A DNA stretch of 64,000 nucleotides from the IMG/VR virus record IMGVR_UViG_3300041405_000225, positions 1-64,000 of that record; one strand, written 5' to 3'. Of this stretch, positions 26,115 through 34,358 are shown one piece after another. The stretch is from a virus. The notes under the pieces were generated by a model. It was not told the DNA's origin, made no database searches, and was given only the letters and a program-made list of their open reading frames with translations. Position 1 is the stretch's first letter. Each line of letters opens with the position of its first letter. The translations under genes were made by a program, and so were the position numbers.

Positions 26115-26285
26115 CTAAATCTTGAGCCGCAGCTGGGCGCGGTCGCATTCGTTTTCACCGTGCGGCAGCTTGTGGGCATGTACCTCACAGTTCCGACGCT
26201 TGCAGTCACGGCAGTAGGTGTAGGCGGGGGCTTTTTTGGTCCGCCGCCAGGTGACGCGATCGCTTTCGCAAAATCGACAATCCAT
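26115..26285 (-). CDS. 56-residue zinc-finger protein
   Basis: A short frame begins MDCRFCESDRVTW and contains CRFC and CRDC pairs with a further Cys and His cluster (NCEVHAHKLPHGENEC). This spacing fits a treble-clef or zinc-ribbon fold. It fills the gap between the terminase nuclease paralogue and the 25650 gene, with the TCCGGGGATA word 17 bases upstream. Likely a small DNA-binding or packaging-associated protein. Confidence 0.6.
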   Translation of the reverse strand: MDCRFCESDRVTWRRTKKAPAYTYCRDCKRRNCEVHAHKLPHGENECDRAQLRLKI

Positions 26286-26302
26286 GTAGTCCGTTCCGGG
26301 TC

Positions 26303-26313
26303 TATCCCCGGAC
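26303..26313 (-). promoter_or_regulatory. TCCGGGGATA regulatory word
   Basis: Minus-strand GTCCGGGGATA, touching the stop codon of the terminase nuclease paralogue and 17 bases before the 56-residue zinc-finger gene. Confidence 0.5.
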
Positions 26314-27608
26314 TACACGGGGCGTGCGTCGATCATCGCCTGCGCGTACACCCACCGGCGATCAGCAAAGGCGGCCATGCTTTCGTCTTTTTCCTGCACC
26401 AGCGGACAGGTAAGCGCGAAGTCGTCACGCAGCTCGATCAGGAATTTGTCCAGGGGCTTGGCTGACGGGCGCGTGTCCGGGTTCGGGCACGCGCCTGGGT
26501 CTGCAACCGGGGGCGCCTTCTTCTCGACTGCAATCGGCAGTTCAGTGCTGTGGAAGGCCAAGGAAATGGCTTCGAAGAGGTCCGCCGCTTCCGCATGCTC
26601 ATGTTTCCAGTCATCTGGCTTGTCCACCCGAAAACGCCCGGTGTCATCAACGTGATACGGCACTTTCAAACCCAAATGTTCCAGCACCGTTTCGTAGTTG
26701 GCGGGGCGCAGACTCTGCGGGATGGCCAGCTTTACAATGCCGGACTTGATGGCTTGGGCAGCAAGCACACTGCATTCAGCGCGCCGGTTGAAAAAGCGCC
26801 CACTGGTGCCACGCTTGGCCAGTGACTGGCCCATCATCAGGCCGTAACGGCTGACTGTCGGGCTCGCGAAGGTTTGCAGGCACTGAAGAAAAAACGCACC
26901 CATTCCCTTTGCATCCACAAGGATGGTGGCATTCGGTAGTGCTGCCGCGCGCTGGAACAGCTCAGCCGCTTGCTGCTTAATGTCGCCGCTGCCTGTGTAA
27001 AGCGGATAATCGACCACCTCAACGAAACGGCGGGACTGGGGGCCGTCGTAGACTTTCATATGGGCGACAACGGTATTACCAGGGCGCACGCCGTCGGATA
27101 CGCGCACACCGAATACGTCATGCGCCTCCACTCCTTTCGGGACAGGGCTGTCGATATCGAGGGCGCGCAGAAGGTCGCCTTCATCGAGAAGGAACGCGCT
27201 CGGCGATTGCGCAGGCTTCTGGAGAATCGCCGGCACCTCTGTATTGGCCGCCGGGGCGGAATGTTGCAGCTTGCCACCAATCACGGTTTGCACTGGATTT
27301 GGCTCCTTGGTGCGCACGATCTCTTTGATGGCGCTGGCCATAGGGGACGTCAGGAAGCTATTCAGCACCCGGCGCAGGCGATAGTGGGTCTGTGCGTAGC
27401 GCGATTTGCGGCCAAAACTTTCCTGGACTGATACGGGCTTGCAGCCTGGGATCTCGACCCAGTAATGCACTCCGCGGGCGATGTTGGCGTGGTCGGGCGC
27501 CGTGACCGCGAACCCTTGGGTGATCAGCCACTGCCTGAATGCCGACACGTTGCTGGCCAGCAACAGATCGGTGTCATGCGTTCCCTTTGCCTTGGCGGTA
27601 TTGCCCAT
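26313..27608 (-). CDS. degenerate paralogue of terminase nuclease domain
   Basis: 431 residues. Residues about 140-355 align with the nuclease half of the large terminase: RFVEVVDYPLYTGSGD / RKVEVVDVPIYSATED, ATILVDAKGMGAFF / VTIVIDVNAMGIQF, FFNRRAECSVLAAQAIKSG / FINQRAQCTVHATEAIKDN, AADLFEAISLAF / SPDLFDTICMAF. The first catalytic Asp (VVDV) is replaced by Arg (GVRV, residue 169); the second is kept (D232); the third site reads DLFE. Residues 1-140 are unrelated and unknown. Loss of the first metal ligand suggests a structural or DNA-binding role in packaging. Confidence 0.7.
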   Translation of the reverse strand: MGNTAKAKGTHDTDLLLASNVSAFRQWLITQGFAVTAPDHANIARGVHYWVEIPGCKPVSVQESFGRKSRYAQTHYRLRRVLNSFLTSPMASAIKEIVRTKEPNPVQTVIGGKLQHSAPAANTEVPAILQKPAQSPSAFLLDEGDLLRALDIDSPVPKGVEAHDVFGVRVSDGVRPGNTVVAHMKVYDGPQSRRFVEVVDYPLYTGSGDIKQQAAELFQRAAALPNATILVDAKGMGAFFLQCLQTFASPTVSRYGLMMGQSLAKRGTSGRFFNRRAECSVLAAQAIKSGIVKLAIPQSLRPANYETVLEHLGLKVPYHVDDTGRFRVDKPDDWKHEHAEAADLFEAISLAFHSTELPIAVEKKAPPVADPGACPNPDTRPSAKPLDKFLIELRDDFALTCPLVQEKDESMAAFADRRWVYAQAMIDARPV

Positions 27609-27898
27609 CAGTCAGCTCCTAACGTGTTGGCCATGAACGGCCTTAGATTTTCGATTCGCCCTGGCCGGCTGGCCTTCGGGCGCACTTCAACAATGGGCTT
27701 GATCCAGAGCTGTCCGGTTTTGAACAGGAACAGCTCCCACAGCCCCAACTTCATCTTGGTCGTACCCTTCTCGTACAGGCGCCAAGACTCACGGCTCACG
27801 TAAATCAGTTCCCCGGCAGCGCTCTCACTCAGGTTCCGGTTTTTCCGGGCCTTGCGGATGTTCTGCGGGGTTGGCTGCCGATCGGCGTTAAGCGTCAT
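27608..27898 (-). CDS. small HTH (XRE-like) protein
   Basis: 96 residues. Residues 12-52 (NIRKARKNRNLSESAAGELI then RESWRLYEKGTTKM) fit an XRE-type helix-turn-helix with an atypical second helix. It lies between the small terminase and the nuclease paralogue with overlapping ends, so it may bind packaging-site DNA or regulate the operon. Confidence 0.55.
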   Translation of the reverse strand: MTLNADRQPTPQNIRKARKNRNLSESAAGELIYVSRESWRLYEKGTTKMKLGLWELFLFKTGQLWIKPIVEVRPKASRPGRIENLRPFMANTLGAD

Positions 27899-29016
27899 GC
27901 GTCACCACCATTGTCCAAAGCGGCGATCTCGGCTTGGCGCTGGGCCATGGCTTCTCGCTGGGCATTTGTTTGTTCCAGGCCGAGGCGATACGCCTCATTA
28001 AGTCGCTCTGTGTCCACTTGGGCCGCGGGTGGCTGTGCCGGCTCGATGTTCATGTTGAAGATCCGTCCCAGCATTTCCAGATACGGGCGAGCGTCGTAAA
28101 CCTTCATTTCAAGCCCGTCCTTGGTTTCTTTCACGCCGCCGTACAGCGCCAGCGCGCCAGGTGAAAGGTGGCGGGTGTCCTTGAGCACGAGCTGGCCGAT
28201 ACCGTTGCCATTGCACTCAGGGCAGTCCGGGTGCGGATCCAGATTGGTGTCAAAGCCCAGTCCGCCCAGTTCGTCGAACACCGGTGGCTTGCGCTTCATA
28301 TGCTTGGCTTCAGCCACCAGCTCTTGGTGCCGGGCCTTTCTCGCTTCCAGTTCACGCGGGGTCATCTGGTAGCGGAAATCCTTGCCATGGCAGCACCGAC
28401 AGCACTTGTAGATGTATTCCACCAGTTCGCGGGGATCAGCCATGGCCGCGCCGTAGATCCGCTGAATCACACGCCCGGTGATTTCCTCGGTCTTGGCGAA
28501 CAGCTCCGCGCGCTTGGCCAGGGTGTAGGGATGTTCCTTAACCTTCTTTAACAGGCGACTGGCTGCCGCAGCGGCTACGGCGTCGGATTTGCACTCGTAG
28601 CCCGCATCTAGATACGCCTGAGTGCCGTTTTGAGTGACCAGCCAAAGGTCGACAAACTTCGCTTGGCGGGCGTCTAAATCGTGGAGACTCCCAGCCTGCA
28701 AGGCTTCCAGCTCTTTGGTGTTCAGCTTTACGGCTTTCTTTACTCGGGTACTCCCACCGGTTTTGCGTGGCGGTTTGGTCGGTGCGGGCGCAGCTGTAGC
28801 CCCTGCCGCTGGCTTGGTCGCGGCGGGCCTCTTGGGTTTTGCTGGGGCTTTTTTCGATGCCTTTGCAGGGGCCGTTTTTAGAACGCGACCAGCCCTCACC
28901 TTAACTTCTGGCTTTTGAGGGGGTGTAAACACGGGCCGGCCAGTATCGTCCGGGGATTGTTTATCCTCGGCAGATTTGGATTGAACATCAGTACCCTCGA
29001 TCTTTTTCCGTGCCAC
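27895..29016 (-). CDS. terminase small subunit
   Basis: 373 residues. Residues about 108-215 (LDARQAKFVDLWLVTQNGTQ, AYLDAGY, AAAASRLLKKVKEHPY) match the small-terminase DNA-recognition region. A zinc-like CRCCHG and CPECNGNG pair follows (about 207-275). Residues 40-95 form an Ala/Pro/Lys-rich, histone H1-like tail (APAKASKKAPAKPKRP). Small terminases select the packaging start and stimulate the large subunit. Confidence 0.75.
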   Translation of the reverse strand: MARKKIEGTDVQSKSAEDKQSPDDTGRPVFTPPQKPEVKVRAGRVLKTAPAKASKKAPAKPKRPAATKPAAGATAAPAPTKPPRKTGGSTRVKKAVKLNTKELEALQAGSLHDLDARQAKFVDLWLVTQNGTQAYLDAGYECKSDAVAAAAASRLLKKVKEHPYTLAKRAELFAKTEEITGRVIQRIYGAAMADPRELVEYIYKCCRCCHGKDFRYQMTPRELEARKARHQELVAEAKHMKRKPPVFDELGGLGFDTNLDPHPDCPECNGNGIGQLVLKDTRHLSPGALALYGGVKETKDGLEMKVYDARPYLEMLGRIFNMNIEPAQPPAAQVDTERLNEAYRLGLEQTNAQREAMAQRQAEIAALDNGGDA

Positions 29017-29363
29017 TTGTCAGCAACCTTAATGCAAAGTTTCTTGGCTATCGACCACGTAAAAACCGCAACTTTCTGCACGCATGGCGCAAAAAAACCC
29101 GCAACCGCGGGCCAGAATCCTAGAAGGATCAGCCCGCCGAAACGGGCTCCCCAATGCCGTATAGGGGACGCCACGGCGGGCGCTGCAATGGTGTCGAGCC
29201 ATTTCCCCAATTTTGACCGTTATCCAACATCGGCTACCTGATGAAGCCTCCCTGTCGAAAGACTTCAAAAGCTCGGGACCGTGTGGCATCCCTTACCCAG
29301 CACCTAGCGCACGACAGCCCGGCATGGCCACCCTATGCCGGGTGGCTGACTTACAAACCGGTG
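29017..29363. other. 347-bp intergenic region after the XRE regulator
   Basis: No gene is visible. It holds a minus-strand terminator at 29091-29111 and a second GCCC/GGGC hairpin near 29131-29150. The remaining sequence could include the small-terminase promoter, but I see no strong hexamers. Confidence 0.4.
29091..29111 (-). terminator. rho-independent terminator
   Basis: On the minus strand the stem CCCGC/GCGGG (29098-29111) is followed by seven T. It ends the XRE-regulator transcript. Confidence 0.8.
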
Positions 29364-30116
29364 TTAAAACAGGGCTTGCTGTACAGCTTCACTCACCTGT
29401 TGCACCGTGCAGACAGGATGATCGAATTCGATAAGGGCAGATTCGCGTTGTTTGCTTGCAATTCGGTCTTTCACTGACACCGACAGCTCGGAGATAAGGC
29501 GCTCCAACTTGCCACCACCACGCAGGCCTTCAAACGCCGAACCGTGATGCTTGCGGATGACCGCCAATGCATCGCTCAGCTCGATGGAGATTTCAGCCAC
29601 TCGGCCCAGCAGCACGCGATCCATGCTCGCGCCTTCGACGCTGATTGCCGTCACTCGGGCCAAGCCTTCCAGATAACGCTGGTTGTATTTGCCAAGAACT
29701 GCCGTCAAGACGCCCGTAATCAGGGCCTGATTGCCCTCTTCAGGGGCCAGTCCAAGATCATCAGTGCGACCCAGCAGATAGTCGGTGGTGACTTCGTAAA
29801 GATCGGCCAGCACCTGAAGATTTTTCAGACTCGGCGATCGGTGACCATTTTCGAAGAGGCTGATCATCGTCAGATTGGAATGACCGAGACGCTTAGCCAC
29901 TTCCAAATCCTTGAGGCCAGCGGCCCGGCGGGCTCTCACAAGGCGACTGGCAACAACATCGCGCAGGGCCTGCTCTTCATCCTTAGCGCGGCTCGATGGG
30001 CTCATGCCCTCCCCGCACTCATCAGGTTCAAACATGGCCAGGTTTGCAGGCGCAGCATCGAACTGCTCGCCCTCCACCAGCGCGATCCCTTCCCCGTTAT
30101 CACCGTTCGCAGACAA
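29364..30116 (-). CDS. XRE-family transcriptional regulator
   Basis: 250 residues. A clear helix-turn-helix lies at about 55-115 (RLVRARRAAGLKDLEVAKRL, NLTMISLFENGHRSPSL, LQVLADLYEVTTDYLLGRTDD). The long helical C-terminal region (about 130-230) is probably for oligomerisation and does not look like a LexA/CI autoprotease. A free-standing terminator follows it and a TCCGGGGATACAAT promoter-like site precedes it. A candidate lysogeny repressor or early regulator. Confidence 0.75.
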   Translation of the reverse strand: MSANGDNGEGIALVEGEQFDAAPANLAMFEPDECGEGMSPSSRAKDEEQALRDVVASRLVRARRAAGLKDLEVAKRLGHSNLTMISLFENGHRSPSLKNLQVLADLYEVTTDYLLGRTDDLGLAPEEGNQALITGVLTAVLGKYNQRYLEGLARVTAISVEGASMDRVLLGRVAEISIELSDALAVIRKHHGSAFEGLRGGGKLERLISELSVSVKDRIASKQRESALIEFDHPVCTVQQVSEAVQQALF

Positions 30117-30154
30117 TTTGGCGTCACCTTTTAGTCAGTGGCGCCATTAAATTG

Positions 30155-30165
30155 TATCCCCGGAC
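30155..30165 (-). promoter_or_regulatory. TCCGGGGATA word with TACAAT -10
   Basis: Minus-strand GTCCGGGGATACAAT, in which TACAAT is a good -10 hexamer. It lies 38 bases before the XRE regulator ATG and lacks a good -35, so the GGGG block may replace it as an activator site or overlap it as an operator. Confidence 0.55.
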
Positions 30166-30384
30166 CAATCGCAACCCCGAAATGCCTAAATAGTTCCCAA
30201 TGACTGGTGGAACTTTTGCCAACTTCCTATTATTTCAGGCGCCCCCGATTCTGAAGTTAAGCGCGTTTTTACCGACATTCCCCGACGGATCCAATCCGTT
30301 AGGCTCAAGGCTACCGCCTGTCAGGCTACGCCCGTAGCAATGCATGACACCCCCGAAAATAAAGGGCCCGCAACTGATCCGGTT

Positions 30385-30654
30385 TCAGCACAGCTCAGCC
30401 TGATTACGCTGATGGATCTCTATTAATAGCGTTTTTATGGCTTCGCAGCGCACTGGATCAATGGGTTCCAGCTGCGCCAGGAATGCCCGGCGGGCGTACA
30501 GGTCCAGACTCATCAGATAGTGCGCTTCGTAGCGATCGCGCAGGCCGCCACCTTCATGACAATAGCGTTTTGTTGGTGGATGGCATGAGCGGCAAAGCAT
30601 GGCGTGATTTATATAAACCTCATGCGCCTCGTGCGTTGCCTCGTCCAGCAGCAT
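30385..30654 (-). CDS. small Cys-rich hypothetical protein
   Basis: 89 residues. A CRSCHPPTKRYCHEGG cluster near residue 22 suggests a zinc knuckle. The rest is helical. Its start overlaps the upstream nuclease stop. Upstream of the operon end, 30117-30384 shows no gene. Confidence 0.5.
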   Translation of the reverse strand: MLLDEATHEAHEVYINHAMLCRSCHPPTKRYCHEGGGLRDRYEAHYLMSLDLYARRAFLAQLEPIDPVRCEAIKTLLIEIHQRNQAELC

Positions 30655-31163
30655 CAGAAATCCTCCATCTTCCAGGACGGATCGATATTTTTCCCCCCAT
30701 CCACTTTCATGACGGCTATGAATTTGAATATCGGGAATTTTTCGGCAGCTACCTTGATCTTTACTCGCGCGTCATCAGTCCAAAATCCCTTCACTTCATG
30801 CACCTCCAGGTGCCCGCTGGCCAGCTGCACGAGAAAGTCCGGCGCATAGGTCGTTTTCGGGGCCAGCACCAGCTTGAAGGGCTCAAACTGGTACCACACC
30901 ACCTCACCGATCATCCGGCGCCTCTCCAAATGCGCTTGGTAAAGTTCTTCGGTCTTATTCAGCTCGCCCGTTTTCAAGCGCCCCAGCGCCTGCATAGCCT
31001 TCATCCCGCCACCGGCTGCCGACTTCTTGCCCGACGCTCCGGGCATGCGCATGTGTTCCGGTTCCTCACCCTTCTTGCCAGCTCCACGCCTACCCAGCGC
31101 CCTTTGAGTCATGGCCGGCGGCAGGCGGGCCAGATCTTCTTCGCTGAATATCCGCTTGCTCAT
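30654..31163 (-). CDS. PD-(D/E)XK endonuclease (DUF1064-like)
   Basis: 169 residues. The C-terminal half has the nuclease core: TTYAPDFLVQLASGHLEVHE followed by VKGFWTDDARVKIKVAAEKFP. This gives the Asp (PDF) and Glu-x-Lys (HEVKG) of the PD-(D/E)XK fold, as in small phage DUF1064 proteins thought to act as resolvases or nucleases. The N-terminal 60 residues are basic and disordered. Confidence 0.7.
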   Translation of the reverse strand: MSKRIFSEEDLARLPPAMTQRALGRRGAGKKGEEPEHMRMPGASGKKSAAGGGMKAMQALGRLKTGELNKTEELYQAHLERRRMIGEVVWYQFEPFKLVLAPKTTYAPDFLVQLASGHLEVHEVKGFWTDDARVKIKVAAEKFPIFKFIAVMKVDGGKNIDPSWKMEDF

Positions 31164-31363
31164 TGCACCACCACGCCATCACAGCACCGGCAAGACCGCA
31201 CAGAAGCGCGCGCACGCAACCAGAGCATGTAATCGCGCTGCACCTGCGGCTCTTTGTATTCATCCAGGTTGCGCCCCATCGGGCCTTTCTTGCGATCAAA
31301 TGGGCCTTCGTGGTCACACTCAAAATCACTACGGGCTTCATCGACTACTTCAAACGCGCTCAC
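31160..31363 (-). CDS. small hypothetical protein
   Basis: 67 residues, GTG start at 31363. The region PMGRNLDEYKEPQVQRDYML plus a final SCRCCDG pair looks like phage accessory proteins. Overlaps the nuclease gene by 4 bases. Confidence 0.45.
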   Translation of the reverse strand: MSAFEVVDEARSDFECDHEGPFDRKKGPMGRNLDEYKEPQVQRDYMLWLRARASVRSCRCCDGVVVQ

Positions 31364-31437
31364 TTCACAGTCTCCAGACGATCGAACGGGGAACGGAACA
31401 GCTCCTGATCTGCGCTGGCCAATTTAATAGCGCGCAC
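31360..31437 (-). CDS. possible 25-residue leader peptide or gene end
   Basis: A short frame (from GTG at 31437, reading RAIKLASADQELFRSPFDRL) stops in a GTGA overlap with the next gene. Such overlaps are usual here, so it may be real, but the start is uncertain and the peptide is tiny. Confidence 0.25.
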   Translation of the reverse strand: MRAIKLASADQELFRSPFDRLETVK

Positions 31438-31494
31438 GGGGGCGCCACCCGCGGGGTTTGCAGGTGTTCGCAGTCAGTCAGAGAGTTGTGTGGA

Positions 31495-32295
31495 TCAGGC
31501 TTGCAGCTGCTGCTCGGGCGGTCTGTCCACTTGGCGGCGCAGATACACAGCGGCCAGATCCATCGGGAACAGCGAGCGCTCACCGCTCTGAATGGCTGTG
31601 TCGAGCGTCCACTGCCGTGTTTCAGTATTCATGCGATGCCAGCCTGTGTTTGGGAAATAGCCGAAGAACGACAGCACCTCAGTGGCTTCACACAACAGGA
31701 AGTGCGTGGCCATCGACTCTTCGTCCATCATTCGCTGGATCTCTTCCAAGTGGTACGAGCGCAAACCTCCCGGCAAGGCATGGCCGTTGTAAGCAATTGG
31801 TGGCTCCAGCCCCATGGATTCGCACCGCTCCAGATGAAACGCCAGCGATCGGACAGGCCCGGCATCATCGTTCACGGCAAAGGCTGCATGCTTGAACAAC
31901 CTGCGGGCGCGTGGCATGCGCTCTTCAGAGGCAGCTTCCACTGGCACCCGGGGCCGTGGCACCAACTTGGGATTGATCGTCGTCACCTGCGCCCCTGAGC
32001 CGCCCTGCAATTGATCGTCGGTGCTCGATGCAGGTCTCGGGGTGGATCTACCCGGCTTCAGCAGTTCAGGGCGCTCACGCAGCGGTAGAAAGCCTTCTTC
32101 ACCAAGAATGACGCTACCAACGGCGCGCCCCATTTCGATCTGGTCCATAACGAACTCAACAAGCGCCAGCCCGCGGGCCAACAACAGGTTCAGATTTTGG
32201 TGCCCGCAACGCTTCAGCAGCCCCTGCACGCGCACCATGCTTTCGGGAGCCATAGAGAAAACGATTTCTTGCCGCTGTAGTGCCTGGCTGGTCAT
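31495..32295 (-). CDS. hypothetical protein
   Basis: 266 residues from the ATG at 32295, which has AGAGG at good spacing; upstream ATGs lie at or before the -10 of the promoter. Residues 1-60 (IVFSMAPESMVRVQGLLKRC) may be a small DNA-binding domain. A disordered region follows (about 80-125), then a C-terminal domain with a segment EEIQRMMDEESMATHFLLCEAT. Function unknown. It has its own repeated-type promoter and no gene between it and the next downstream operon except a short gap. Confidence 0.5.
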   Translation of the reverse strand: MTSQALQRQEIVFSMAPESMVRVQGLLKRCGHQNLNLLLARGLALVEFVMDQIEMGRAVGSVILGEEGFLPLRERPELLKPGRSTPRPASSTDDQLQGGSGAQVTTINPKLVPRPRVPVEAASEERMPRARRLFKHAAFAVNDDAGPVRSLAFHLERCESMGLEPPIAYNGHALPGGLRSYHLEEIQRMMDEESMATHFLLCEATEVLSFFGYFPNTGWHRMNTETRQWTLDTAIQSGERSLFPMDLAAVYLRRQVDRPPEQQLQA

Positions 32296-32325
32296 GGGTA
32301 CCTCTGAGCGTGTTGATTTGATATG

Positions 32326-32374
32326 CGACATAATGACATAAAGACAACATATCACAATAGCGTTTGTATGTTTT
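32326..32374 (-). promoter_or_regulatory. repeated promoter, copy A
   Basis: Minus strand: TTGTGA (32352-32357), 16-base spacer, CATTAT (32330-32335), then GTC. Upstream AAACATACAAACGCTA is shared with copies at 35.7 and 44.5 kb. Confidence 0.65.
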
Positions 32375-32407
32375 CCGTTGTTTGCCTCCCCTTCGATCGC
32401 CAGACAT

Positions 32408-32431
32408 AAAAAAGCCCGCACGCGGCGGGCT
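32408..32431 (-). terminator. rho-independent terminator
   Basis: On the minus strand the stem AGCCCGC/GCGGGCT is followed by TTTTT. It ends the small-gene operon that starts near 34.3 kb. Confidence 0.8.
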
Positions 32432-32451
32432 CATCAGTAAATCGGTCTACC

Positions 32452-32697
32452 TCAACTGGGCACGGGCTCTTCGGCTTCAGCGTCCTGCACCAGCTTGTTC
32501 AGGCCGCCAATCAACTCGCCAACGGCGCTGGTGTAGGTTTCCTCTGCCTTGGCGCACGCCCGCAGCACTTTGTTGCGGCGGCTGGCAGACAGCTGGGTCG
32601 CTCCGGCAAGCTCGGTGATGGCTTTGCGGTGCTCTGCGCTGGCTTCATTGACCGGATCTAGGAAGCGGCGCAGGTATACGGTTTCAATTTTTGCCAT
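32452..32697 (-). CDS. small hypothetical protein
   Basis: 81 residues from MAKIETVYLRRFLDPV, a start close to the end of the next gene upstream. Helical and charged (EETYTSAVGELIGGLNKLVQ). No known motif. Last gene before the terminator. Confidence 0.5.
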   Translation of the reverse strand: MAKIETVYLRRFLDPVNEASAEHRKAITELAGATQLSASRRNKVLRACAKAEETYTSAVGELIGGLNKLVQDAEAEEPVPS

Positions 32698-32914
32698 ATC
32701 GGCTCTGTCCTGGCTCGTCGAACTTGTGTGTCTGTACATACTGGATAAGGGCAATGCAGGCCGGGCAATCAACCATTGCGTCCGTGGGCAGGGCCTGATC
32801 GATATCCCCCTTCTGGCAGCCGCAAAGCGTGATGTATCCGATCCTGCCGACGTAATGTGTTTGATCACGGGCCGGGTGATAGACCTTTTCCGCAATGGGC
32901 AATTGCTTAGCCAT
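32684..32914 (-). CDS. small zinc-binding hypothetical protein
   Basis: 76 residues with LCGCQKGD and a CPAC pair about 20 residues apart, fitting a small zinc ribbon. Overlaps the downstream gene by 14 bases. Confidence 0.5.
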   Translation of the reverse strand: MAKQLPIAEKVYHPARDQTHYVGRIGYITLCGCQKGDIDQALPTDAMVDCPACIALIQYVQTHKFDEPGQSRYGKN

Positions 32915-32970
32915 GGTTTTCTACCTCCAGTCGATCGCACTCAGTTGCGAGTGGTTGAACATAAACGGCG

Positions 32971-33222
32971 TTACTCGTAACGCGACGGGCGGCTGCCTTC
33001 GGCAATGATCGCGTCGATCATCCCGGGCGCATCGCCAATCTTGTGCATGGCGTCCTCGGCGAACTGCTCAAACCAGCGGACGTTTAGGCGGACCACCTCG
33101 ACAAACGTCAGCTCGCCACTGTCCAGCTCTTCTTGGTGAATCGGCTCGAAACCGGTGGCGTCTTCGTAGGTCTTGAGCCAGGCGGCTTGCTCAGCGGTGA
33201 TGTTCTTGGCATAGACGGCCAT
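32971..33222 (-). CDS. small hypothetical protein
   Basis: 83 residues from the ATG at 33222; the longer in-frame start runs over the next gene. Acidic, helical (NVRWFEQFAEDAMHKIGDAP). Function unknown. Confidence 0.5.
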   Translation of the reverse strand: MAVYAKNITAEQAAWLKTYEDATGFEPIHQEELDSGELTFVEVVRLNVRWFEQFAEDAMHKIGDAPGMIDAIIAEGSRPSRYE

Positions 33223-33244
33223 GGCGGGGGATCCTTTCTGTTGG

Positions 33245-33493
33245 TTATTCGAAGCGCTGGACCCCGGCCGATCCTTCGCCGGTAATCGCGCCGAGGTTGT
33301 GCAGTGTCTGCATCTGGAACTTGTGGCCGCAGTCTTCACACGACACCAGGCTGTAACGCTGATTGCCGTTGTCACCGGACGACGCCATGGCTCCCCACGC
33401 GCCGCCCATGGCGTGCTCTTCTGTCATGGTGAAGCTATAGCCGGATTGGCCGCCGCACTTCGGGCAGCCGTTTTCGGGGGTGTATGCAGTCAT
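33245..33493 (-). CDS. zinc-ribbon protein
   Basis: 82 residues. Two CxxC pairs (GCPKCGGQSG at residue 9 and SCEDCGHKFQ near 52) make a zinc ribbon; the middle loop is Gly/Ser-rich. Probably a nucleic-acid binding accessory protein. One of several zinc-binding genes in this stretch. Confidence 0.6.
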   Translation of the reverse strand: MTAYTPENGCPKCGGQSGYSFTMTEEHAMGGAWGAMASSGDNGNQRYSLVSCEDCGHKFQMQTLHNLGAITGEGSAGVQRFE

Positions 33494-33525
33494 GGCGGCG
33501 GGGGTTCCTTATCGTATGGTTCGGC

Positions 33526-33720
33526 TTACCAGGCGACATCTTGTCGGTATTCCAACTCAGCCCAATCCAGCCACTCTTTCTGAACCGCCGCGTCGACATA
33601 AACACCGCCGGTCGTGGCCAGGTTGGTCGCGGGATTTTCGGCGCGTTTTTTGGCTTCAAACTTTGGCCGATAGCCTTCGCGAAAATCTTCGGGGGACAAT
33701 AATTTTTTGAGCCTGGACAT
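33526..33720 (-). CDS. small hypothetical protein
   Basis: 64 residues from the second ATG (67 from the first at 33729). Charged, with SRLKKLLSPEDFREGYRP at the N-terminus. No homology recognised. Confidence 0.4.
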   Translation of the reverse strand: MSRLKKLLSPEDFREGYRPKFEAKKRAENPATNLATTGGVYVDAAVQKEWLDWAELEYRQDVAW

Positions 33721-33843
33721 TACACGCATCGCGCTCGGCCTTATGTTGATTGAGATAAAAGTCTAACCATTGTGACACGACCTACGCTGCCTTCAGTCGA
33801 CATGAACGGGTTCCTGTTCAGTTCATTATGGGTAACGTGCGGC

Positions 33844-34083
33844 CTAGTCTTCGCGTTCCAGGCGCAGCGCCGCTTTTCCTTCGACCCACTCGGCCTTGCG
33901 CCGCCATTCGTCAGCTTCGGCCTGTTCAACGGCCCCAACCGCGACCATGGCGTCGACATACCCGGCGGCATAGGTCTTGTTGCGCTCGACGTCCTCCAGG
34001 GACACGGCGCTTTCGATATCGGTGATTTGCGCCTGCACCTGGGCGCGGATCGTCTCGCGGTCTTCCGGGGTAAAGGTCGGCAT
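33844..34083 (-). CDS. small hypothetical protein
   Basis: 79 residues, helical, acidic (TPEDRETIRAQVQAQITDIE; AGYVDAMVAVGAVEQAEADEW). It resembles the next gene upstream in style (length, acidic helices), but no motif is visible. Confidence 0.5.
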   Translation of the reverse strand: MPTFTPEDRETIRAQVQAQITDIESAVSLEDVERNKTYAAGYVDAMVAVGAVEQAEADEWRRKAEWVEGKAALRLERED

Positions 34084-34095
34084 GGCGGGGCTCCT

Positions 34096-34329
34096 TTAAC
34101 TGTTCAATTCGCGGGTCAAGGCGTCTTCAACGTGGTGACTGTAAGCAGAGTCGGCCAGCTCGCGCAGGTCGTGAGCTTCCTCCGGATCTATCAAGCCTTT
34201 GGCTTTCATTTGATCGACCTCATTGCGCAACTCAGCATTCCACACATCCAGCTGGTCGGTAGCCACCGTGCTGTCCAAACGCTCTTTCCAGTCCGCCAGC
34301 CGGCGCTCTCTTTCTGTTGTATCAGTCAT
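34096..34329 (-). CDS. small hypothetical protein
   Basis: 77 residues, helical and charged (ERERRLADWKERLDSTVATD). First gene of the minus-strand small-gene operon; the start faces the 34359 palindrome. Confidence 0.5.
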   Translation of the reverse strand: MTDTTERERRLADWKERLDSTVATDQLDVWNAELRNEVDQMKAKGLIDPEEAHDLRELADSAYSHHVEDALTRELNS

Positions 34330-34358
34330 GGCAGTGCTCCCCTCTCAAATGTCCGTCT

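Noticed and set aside
28945-28960. GTCCGGGGATTG word inside the small terminase
   Set aside because: In-gene copy encoding part of the N-terminus; likely coincidental, so not listed as a control site.
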